Origin: Variovorax sp. HW608
Lineage (GTDB): Bacteria > Pseudomonadota > Gammaproteobacteria > Burkholderiales > Burkholderiaceae_C
Length of the DNA stretch: 64,000 nucleotides
Assembly (NCBI RefSeq): GCF_900090195.1
Contig: NZ_LT607803.1
Span: forward strand, 3,534,001 to 3,598,000
Reading direction: 5' to 3'
Of the stretch, positions 58,248 through 64,000 are shown piece by piece. The notes beneath the pieces are model-generated. The model saw only the letters and a list, made by a program, of their open reading frames with translations, ran no database searches and was not told the DNA's origin. Within the stretch, counting starts at the first letter, position 1; every line of letters starts with the position of its first letter. The position numbers were made by a program, and so were the translations under genes.

Positions 58248-59192
58248 TCAAGCGAAAGCCACGGCGTCCCTGCCCTTGAGACCCAGCATTGCGCGCGCCT
58301 CCGCTGGCGTTGCTACCTCCATCGACAGTTCCTCGAGGATGCGTCGCATCTTGCGGACCTGCTCGGCACAGGACTTGGCCATCTCGCCCTTGCCGAGATA
58401 GAGGCTGTCCTCGAGGCCGACCCGTACGTTGGCGCCCATGATCGCGCCCATGGTCAGCAGCGGGATCTGGTGCCTGCCCGCGCCGAGGATGGAGAACTGG
58501 TAGTTCTCGCGGCCGAACAGGCGGTCGGCGGTCGTGCGCATGATCACCAGGTTCTCGGGGTCGGGACCCATCCCGCCCAGGATGCCGTAGATGGACTGGA
58601 TGAAGAGCGGCCCCTTGATGAGCCCCTCGTCGACGAAGTGCGCCAGGCTGTAGAGATGGCCGACGTCGTAGCACTCGAATTCGAAGCGGGTGCCGCAACC
58701 GTCACCGAGCAGTTGGAGGATGTGCTTGATGTCCTTGAAGGTGTTGCGGAAGATGAGGTCCTCCATCCCTTCCACGTACGGCTTCTCCCAGTCGTATCGC
58801 CACTCCTTGATCTTCCGGGCGGCCGGGTGGATCGAGAAGTTCATCGATCCCATGTTCAGCGAGCACATCTCCGGCTTGGCCTGAAGCGGATATGCAAGGC
58901 GCTCCTGCACTGTCATTCGCGTGCTGCCGCCGGTGGTGATATTGATCACCGCGTCGGTGGCCTCCGCGATGCGCGGAACGAACCGGTCGAAGACATTTGG
59001 GTCAGGCGTAGGCGACCCGTCCTCCGGCTTGCGTGCATGAAGATGCAAGATCGCTGCGCCGGCTTCCGCAGCCTCGATGGCCTGCTCGGCAATCTGGTCC
59101 GGCGTCACCGGCAGGTACGGCGACATGGTCGGCGTATGGATGGAACCTGTGACGGCGCAGGTGATGATGACTTTGTGCTGGGTCTTTGCCAT
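58248..59192 (-). CDS. Beta-keto acid cleavage enzyme (BKACE), short subgroup
   Basis: 314-residue BKACE/DUF849 enzyme distinct from the other three (short form, about 310 residues). N terminus KVIITCAVTGSIHTPTMSPYLPVTPDQIAEQAIEAAEAGAAILHLHARKPEDGSPTPD carries His50 and His52 of the zinc site. INITTGGSTRMTVQERL, SLNMGSMNFSIHP, GGMGPDPENLVIMRTTADRLFG and GANVRVGLEDSLYLGKGEMAKS (Glu ligand) complete it. Cleaves an unknown beta-keto acid using acetyl-CoA. First gene of a minus-strand run with MaoC; divergent from the LuxR regulator. Confidence 0.93.
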   Translation of the reverse strand: MAKTQHKVIITCAVTGSIHTPTMSPYLPVTPDQIAEQAIEAAEAGAAILHLHARKPEDGSPTPDPNVFDRFVPRIAEATDAVINITTGGSTRMTVQERLAYPLQAKPEMCSLNMGSMNFSIHPAARKIKEWRYDWEKPYVEGMEDLIFRNTFKDIKHILQLLGDGCGTRFEFECYDVGHLYSLAHFVDEGLIKGPLFIQSIYGILGGMGPDPENLVIMRTTADRLFGRENYQFSILGAGRHQIPLLTMGAIMGANVRVGLEDSLYLGKGEMAKSCAEQVRKMRRILEELSMEVATPAEARAMLGLKGRDAVAFA

Positions 59193-59563
59193 GGGGATTT
59201 TCCGAAAGATCGTCGATGGGAAGGCAGGTCGTAGACTGCCCTGGGAGCCGAAGCGTCGCCCGGGGCGGCATGTCCGAAATTCTGAATTGCCAGCGCGAGA
59301 GATTCCCCCCTCTTGGCGGGGGGACCCCCCGTTCCTCGGTCACTCGGCATTCGTCCCGCAGCCAAGCATCGGCTAGTTCCGCCGGCTCGGGGAAGGCCGG
59401 CTCACGGGCGAACGCATGCGCCGAAATCGCGGGAACCCACTGGTCCTTCGCATCGTGCATGGCCGCTATCATGCTTTGCGAGTCAGGGAGCCGATTTCCG
59501 CACCGGGGCGCACCGTGCGGCTTCGGCACCGGGGCATGCTCACTGAACGTCAGGCGCGAAACT
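59193..59563. other. Divergent promoter region, BKACE/LuxR
   Basis: 371 bp between the two divergent starts. The LuxR frame is open throughout, but the sequence there is unlike any regulator. A G/C run, CCTCTTGGCGGGGGGACC, near 59310 can fold. No other gene. Confidence 0.55.
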
Positions 59564-62257
59564 GTGGCAACTCACACAAAACCGAGAACGACCGGCACAA
59601 CCGATGACCTGCTTCTTCGAGTCACGGCACCTCGCGTGCCGCGCGACCTCTATGCGCGTCCACGCCTGCTGTCCAGTGCCGAGCCCTTTCGCGACCGTCC
59701 GGTTGTCCTGATTCAGGCGCCTGGCGGATTCGGCAAGACGTCCTTGCTGGCCCAGTGGAGGCGTGAGCACCTTGCGCACGGGACCGTCGTCGCCTGGTTT
59801 TCGGCGCAACCATTCGACGAGCCCCAGCGGTTGGTGCATGCGCTCGTTCTGGCTTTCCGGACCGGTTCGGGGCGCCCGACGTTCGGCCACACGCTGCTGG
59901 ACGCATCGGCGCCGGGAGGTCTCGAAGCCATCACGATCTGGCTGGCAGAGGTGGCCCAGTCCGCGCTGAGCACGGTGCTGATCATCGATGAGGCGGACCG
60001 CCTGCCCGAGGCGTCTCGGGAACTGCTGGCCTATCTACTACGCAACCTGCCGCCCAACCTGCGCCTCGTGATCGCTGCGCGGGCCGACTGCAGCTTTGGC
60101 GTCGACGACCTGATCCACTATGGACTTTGCGTCACCGTAGGCGCCCCGATGCTGCGCTTCCAGGTGGACGAGACATTGCAGCTCGTGCGCAACCGCTTTG
60201 GCAAGCGCGTGAGCGATGCAGCCGCCGTTCAATTGCACGAGTTCACCGAAGGTTGGCCCCTCGGACTGCAGCTCGCGCTGTCCATCATTGCGGCAGGGCA
60301 GGAACCCGCGGCAACCATCTCCTCGATCTCCGCGCATGCAGGAGAGCCAGGCGATCGATTCGTGCCGGTGATGCTCGCGAACCTGCCAGCGGCCGACGTG
60401 GAGTTCCTGACCGGCATCGCGATCCTCGATCCCTTGCACCCGGAACTGTGCCGGGCAGTCACCGAAGACGCCGCCGCGGCCGAACGCCTCGGCCGCCTGA
60501 GCCGCGAGACGCCGATCTTCGTCGCTGCAGAGTACGGCGACTGGATGCGCATGCACACGTTGGCGCGCAAGGCGCTCCGGCGACGCTTCGACGCCCTGCC
60601 GGCCGAACGCCGGTCGTTGCTTCACACGCGGGCGGCGGACTGGCTCGACGCGCACGGGCTGGTCGAAGCAGCCGCGGGTCACGCGTTGAGTGCAGGGCAG
60701 CGCGACAAGGCGTACGACCTGGCCGAGCGCAGCCTCTACGAGGCGTTCAGCCGAGGTCGCCAGGCCGCAGTGCTGGAGTGGTGGGCACGCCTGCCGGACG
60801 AGGAGCTCGAGCGCCGACCCCGGCTGCTGCTGACGGCGGCCTGGTCGCTGGCCCTCAGCGAGCGTCACAGTAAGGCCGGAGGGCTGGTTTCACGCCTGCT
60901 CGCCCACCCCGGCGCCGACGACGCGCTGCGGTGCGAGTGCGCCATGATTTCAAGCGGTGCGGCCATGTTTGCCGACGAACCGGATCGGTTTGCGGAGCTG
61001 CACGACCCGTGGAGCCAGAACCCGCCGCTGAGCGATCCCCTGTTGCTGCATGTGCACGCGAACCGGTCCGCCTTGCGCGCGCTGCTCGACGGCGAACCGG
61101 GTCTGGCGCGGCTGCGGGTCCAGGAAGCTCCGCGGGGCGACATCGACGGTGCGCTCTCCCACATCCGGCGGTGGAGCGAGTTCTTCGTTGGGCTCTCCTA
61201 CCTGTGGGAAGGCCAGGTCCGTCTGGCCGAGGAACTCATGCAGCCGACGCTGGCGGCCGTCGAGGCCGACCTGGGGCGACGCAGCCCGTTCACCTGCATG
61301 CTCGCTTCGCTGCTCGCCTCGGCCTTGCTGGAGCGGGACCGGCTCGGAGATGCCGCCTCCGCGCTAGCGAACCGCCTCGACGTCCTGGAGCACGTGGGTC
61401 TGCCCGAAACGCTGCTGCTCGGCTTCCGCACCCTGGCTCGCATTGCGCTGGCCGAGGGCGCAGAGAGCCGCGCCACCGAGTTGCTCGTCGAAATGCATTC
61501 CGTCGGTCTTTCCAGAGGCATGCCGAGGCTGTGCATCGCCAGCCTCGTGGACCAGATCCGGATGCACGCGCGCTCGTTCCGTTCCGAGACATGCCGGGAT
61601 CTCCGCCAGCGCCTGGACGAAGCCATGGCGGCCGATTCCGTGCGGAACCGCGGACCTCTCTGGCACCGCAGCGTCGACGTTCTCGTCGAGCTTGGTCGTG
61701 GATATGCCGCAATCGCCGATCAGGACTGGAAAGGCGCGCTCCAGGCGCTGGAGTTGGCACAGGCACTGTCGCGACGCATGAAGCTGGGCAGGCTGACCAT
61801 CGAACTCATGGGGCTTCGGGCGCTCGCACTCGACCGGCGCGGCGAGCAGTCCCATCCCTTGATCCTCGAGGCAGCCAGCCTGGCGGACTCCAGTGGTCTC
61901 GTGCGGGTTTTCCAGGATGCTCACCCCGCCTTGGCCGACCTGGTGCGAGACGTCAGGCACCGAGCGGGTGGGCGGCTGGCAACTGGCGCCGGCCCGCTGG
62001 CTGTGCCGACGGGTACGAAACCGGAGCCGTCGGCACCGGCCACGCCCCCCAGCCTGGCGTTGACGCCGAAGGAGCGCGAGGTGCTCGCCCTGCTGGCGCG
62101 CAACCTGACGAACAAGGAAATCGGCTTGGCGCTGCAGACCGGTGATCAGACGATCAAATGGCACGTGAAAAATCTCATGGCCAAGCTGGACACCGGCTCG
62201 CGCAAGCAGGTGGTTCAGCGCGCCCGCATTCTCGGGTTGCTCGAAGCCGCTGCCTGA
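59564..62257 (+). CDS. MalT-like LuxR-family transcriptional regulator
   Basis: 897-residue LAL/STAND regulator. Walker A is IQAPGGFGKTSLLAQW at about 50-65 and Walker B VLIIDEADRLPE. Then come the winged-helix and TPR-like middle region (AAGHALSAGQRDKAYDLAERSLYEAFSRGRQAAVLEWWARLPDEELERRPRLLLTAAW) and the C-terminal GerE helix-turn-helix LALTPKEREVLALLARNLTNKEIGLALQTGDQTIKWHVKNLMAKLDTGSRKQVVQRARILGLLEAAA. The GTG at 59564 gives the normal length; the frame is open far upstream without homology. It diverges from BKACE (short form) and precedes TauD and a fourth BKACE gene, so it may be their ATP-dependent activator. Confidence 0.92.
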   Translation: MATHTKPRTTGTTDDLLLRVTAPRVPRDLYARPRLLSSAEPFRDRPVVLIQAPGGFGKTSLLAQWRREHLAHGTVVAWFSAQPFDEPQRLVHALVLAFRTGSGRPTFGHTLLDASAPGGLEAITIWLAEVAQSALSTVLIIDEADRLPEASRELLAYLLRNLPPNLRLVIAARADCSFGVDDLIHYGLCVTVGAPMLRFQVDETLQLVRNRFGKRVSDAAAVQLHEFTEGWPLGLQLALSIIAAGQEPAATISSISAHAGEPGDRFVPVMLANLPAADVEFLTGIAILDPLHPELCRAVTEDAAAAERLGRLSRETPIFVAAEYGDWMRMHTLARKALRRRFDALPAERRSLLHTRAADWLDAHGLVEAAAGHALSAGQRDKAYDLAERSLYEAFSRGRQAAVLEWWARLPDEELERRPRLLLTAAWSLALSERHSKAGGLVSRLLAHPGADDALRCECAMISSGAAMFADEPDRFAELHDPWSQNPPLSDPLLLHVHANRSALRALLDGEPGLARLRVQEAPRGDIDGALSHIRRWSEFFVGLSYLWEGQVRLAEELMQPTLAAVEADLGRRSPFTCMLASLLASALLERDRLGDAASALANRLDVLEHVGLPETLLLGFRTLARIALAEGAESRATELLVEMHSVGLSRGMPRLCIASLVDQIRMHARSFRSETCRDLRQRLDEAMAADSVRNRGPLWHRSVDVLVELGRGYAAIADQDWKGALQALELAQALSRRMKLGRLTIELMGLRALALDRRGEQSHPLILEAASLADSSGLVRVFQDAHPALADLVRDVRHRAGGRLATGAGPLAVPTGTKPEPSAPATPPSLALTPKEREVLALLARNLTNKEIGLALQTGDQTIKWHVKNLMAKLDTGSRKQVVQRARILGLLEAAA

Positions 62258-62306
62258 CCCCCTCCTCCCCCCGCACCAAGGGGGGGGACTGGCCGCCCCC
62301 CAGCTT

Positions 62307-62322
62307 CTAAAGTTCGTCTCCA
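62307..62322 (+). repeat. Shared upstream 16-mer, TauD copy
   Basis: CTAAAGTTCGTCTCCA, 49 bp before the TauD start, identical to the minus-strand copy at 53492-53507. It could be a regulator or promoter element, or part of a duplicated segment. Confidence 0.7.
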
Positions 62323-62371
62323 TCGGGGGGCGCTGTCAGCAGCAGCCCTCCGAACCATAGGAGACGACTTG

Positions 62372-63283
62372 ATGACCATTGATATTCCAGCCCAGGCGCC
62401 GGGCACCGCGCGTGCCGCATCACTACCGGACTCGATCAAGGTCGAGCCGCTGACCTGCGCGATCGGCGCCGAACTAAAAAACATCGATCTGGGCGCCGCG
62501 TCGCGCGAGCCCGGCCTGGTGGCCGAGATCCGCGCCCTGCTGGTCAAACACAAGGTCCTGTTCTTCCGCGACCAGGACGTCACCCGCGCCGAGCACGTCG
62601 CTTTCGCCCGATATTTCGGCGAGTTGGAGGACCACCCGGTCGCCGGGAGCGACCCCGAGAACCCCGGGCTGGTGCGCATCTACAAGACGCCGGAGTCCCC
62701 CAAGGAGCGCTACGAGAACAGCTGGCACGCCGACGCGACCTGGCGCGAGAAGCCGCCCTTCGGCGCCGTGTTGCGCTGCGTCGAGTGCCCGCCGGTCGGC
62801 GGCGACACCATGTGGGCCAACATGGCCCTCGCCTACGAGCGCCTGCCTGACGACATCAAGGCGAGGATCGCCCCGCTACGCGCCCGCCACAGCATCGAGG
62901 CGACCTTCGGTGCGGCCATGCCGATCGAGAAGCGCCTCGCGCTCAAGGCCCAGTACCCGGACGCCGAGCACCCGGTGGTGCGGACACATCCCGAGACCGG
63001 CGAGAAGGTTCTTTTCGTGAATGTGTTCACGACGCACTTCACCAATTTCCACACGGCGACAAATGTTCGCTTTGGGCAGGACTTCACGCGCGGCGGTTCG
63101 GACCTGCTGCAGTACCTCATCGCCCAGGCGGCCATTCCGGAATATCAGGTCCGCTGGCGCTGGCAACCCAATGACGTGGCGATGTGGGACAACCGTTCGA
63201 CCCAGCACTACGCCGTCATGGACTACGCGCCATGTCATCGAAAGATGGAACGCGCAGGAATCATCGGCGACCAGCCCTTCTGA
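62372..63283 (+). CDS. TauD/TfdA-family 2-oxoglutarate dioxygenase
   Basis: 303-residue Fe(II)/2-oxoglutarate-dependent hydroxylase. Metal ligands are His119 and Asp121 (NSWHADATWREKPPFGAVLRCVECPPVGGDTMWANM) and the distal His279 (WDNRSTQHYAVMDY). The 2-oxoglutarate-binding Arg is in the following CHRKMERAGI. LFFRDQDVTRAEHVAFARYFGELEDHP is the usual N-terminal block. The ATG at 62372 follows GAGACGACTTG. It lies 28 bp before the fourth BKACE gene; it may hydroxylate the substrate chain that BKACE later cleaves, as butyrobetaine hydroxylase does in carnitine metabolism, but the actual substrate is unknown. Confidence 0.92.
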   Translation: MTIDIPAQAPGTARAASLPDSIKVEPLTCAIGAELKNIDLGAASREPGLVAEIRALLVKHKVLFFRDQDVTRAEHVAFARYFGELEDHPVAGSDPENPGLVRIYKTPESPKERYENSWHADATWREKPPFGAVLRCVECPPVGGDTMWANMALAYERLPDDIKARIAPLRARHSIEATFGAAMPIEKRLALKAQYPDAEHPVVRTHPETGEKVLFVNVFTTHFTNFHTATNVRFGQDFTRGGSDLLQYLIAQAAIPEYQVRWRWQPNDVAMWDNRSTQHYAVMDYAPCHRKMERAGIIGDQPF

Positions 63284-63311
63284 CCGCTCATTTTCACCAA
63301 GGAGATACATC

Positions 63312-64000
63312 ATGAATTTCATCGACGGATCGCTCTACCCCGAGAACCAGGAAAAACTCGTCATCACAGTAGCGCCCTATGGGCCCCAGTTCGAGGTCAG
63401 CGACTTCCCGGAAGACATCCCGGTCACCATGAAAGAACAAGTCCAGAAGGCGGTCGACTGCTACAACGCCGGCGCCACCGTGCTGCATCTGCACGTGCGC
63501 GAACTGGATGGCAAGGGCAGCAAGCGCCTGTCGAAGTTCAATGAGCTGATCGCCGGCGTTCGCGAGGCCGTGCCCGACATGATCATCCAGGTGGGCGGCT
63601 CTATCTCGTTCGCGCCGGAGAGCGAAGGTGACGTCGCCAAGTGGCTCTCGGACGACACGCGTCACATGCTGGCTGAACTGACGCCCAAGCCGGACCAGGT
63701 GACCCTGGCCATCAATTCGAACCAGTTCAACATCATCGAGGCACTGCACGAATCCGACGTCGCGGGCACCTCGTTCGCGGATCCGGCGAAGCAGCACGCC
63801 TACCGGGAAATGACCATTCCCGCCGGCCCGGAATGGGTCGAGGAGCACATCAGGCGCCTCACCAACAACGGCATCCAGATCCAGTTCCAGTTGGGCAACA
63901 TCAACTCCCTTGAGACTGTTGAACGGATGATGCGCCGCGGCGTGTGCAACGTTCCCCTCATCCTCACCTGGATCCCGATCGGCGGCGGTGCCGACTCGAT
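63312..64000 (+). CDS. Beta-keto acid cleavage enzyme (BKACE), cut by window end
   Basis: First 229 codons of a long-form BKACE enzyme, opening MNFIDGSLYPENQEKLVITVAPYGPQFEVSDFPEDIPVTMKEQVQKAVDCYNAGATVLHLHVRELDGKGSKRLS with His59 and His61, then MIIQVGGSISFAPESEGDVAKWLSDDTRHMLAEL and LTWIPIGGGADS at the edge. It is very similar to cluster B (44089). ATG at 63312 with AAGGAGATACATC. Cotranscribed with TauD. Confidence 0.93.
   Translation, partial: MNFIDGSLYPENQEKLVITVAPYGPQFEVSDFPEDIPVTMKEQVQKAVDCYNAGATVLHLHVRELDGKGSKRLSKFNELIAGVREAVPDMIIQVGGSISFAPESEGDVAKWLSDDTRHMLAELTPKPDQVTLAINSNQFNIIEALHESDVAGTSFADPAKQHAYREMTIPAGPEWVEEHIRRLTNNGIQIQFQLGNINSLETVERMMRRGVCNVPLILTWIPIGGGADS

Noticed and set aside
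59186..59563. N-terminal extension of the LuxR regulator
   Set aside because: The frame is open but unlike MalT-type proteins and would overlap the divergent promoter; the GTG at 59564 gives the normal length.

Overview
The window looks like a chromosomal segment of a GC-rich Burkholderiales bacterium, most likely a Comamonadaceae close to Variovorax. This is inferred from gene content (Bug/TctC solute-binding protein, TorF-type porin with glnK-amtB, glcEF, etfBA-acyl-CoA dehydrogenase, many AraC/TetR-controlled acid-catabolism clusters) and codon usage, not from a database search. No rRNA, tRNA or CRISPR array was recognised.

Layout. (1) 1-8.3 kb is housekeeping: a partial glutathione peroxidase, glcF/glcE with an SMP-30 lactonase, and a nitrogen-scavenging operon (porin, glnK, amtB) behind a strong sigma-54 type promoter. 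comM then breaks off abruptly at about 8321. (2) 8.3-18.4 kb is a genomic island bounded by two diverged copies of a roughly 140-bp direct repeat. It carries a Lon-like AAA+ ATPase without a protease domain, a DUF1348 protein, a low-GC lipoprotein gene, a HigBA-like toxin-antitoxin pair, a SWIM zinc-finger/SNF2 helicase pair flanked by its own 52-bp direct repeat, and a MntA/HepT-like pair whose HepT gene is frameshifted. (3) 18.7-28.3 kb has chaA, an AraC regulator diverging from a BKACE-MFS-SDR-acyl-CoA ligase operon, and a YeiH-type transporter. (4) 28.6-42.4 kb is a catabolic region: a branched-chain-type ABC importer with a fused LivM-LivG, TetR, two related amidohydrolases, a cyclase, fumarylacetoacetase, an MFS transporter, a cupin and a second TetR. 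(5) 43-46.3 kb is a second AraC/BKACE cluster with a TctC-type binding protein. (6) 46.7-52.1 kb is metal stress: merR/merTP with a GDCCVxC protein, then an ECF sigma factor/NrsF pair and a bufferin operon. (7) 52.1-53.9 kb is a graveyard: an integrase fragment fused head-on to a truncated porin, insertion-like sequence and a 183-bp piece of etfA. (8) 53.9-64 kb holds acyl-CoA dehydrogenase, etfA, etfB, a MaoC protein, a BKACE enzyme, a MalT-like LuxR regulator, a TauD-type dioxygenase and a fourth BKACE gene running off the end.

The unifying theme is uptake, CoA activation and beta-keto acid cleavage: four BKACE genes in 43 kb, each with different partners. Several regulatory circuits can be read from the DNA. 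The two AraC-BKACE intergenic regions share an 11-bp sequence and TGTCCC repeats spaced exactly 21 bp. The first TetR appears to control the importer, itself, the cyclase and fumarylacetoacetase through four copies of a 16-bp site. The bufferin operon has an exact match to the GTAACC-N16-CGAA promoter reported for SigF-type sigma factors.
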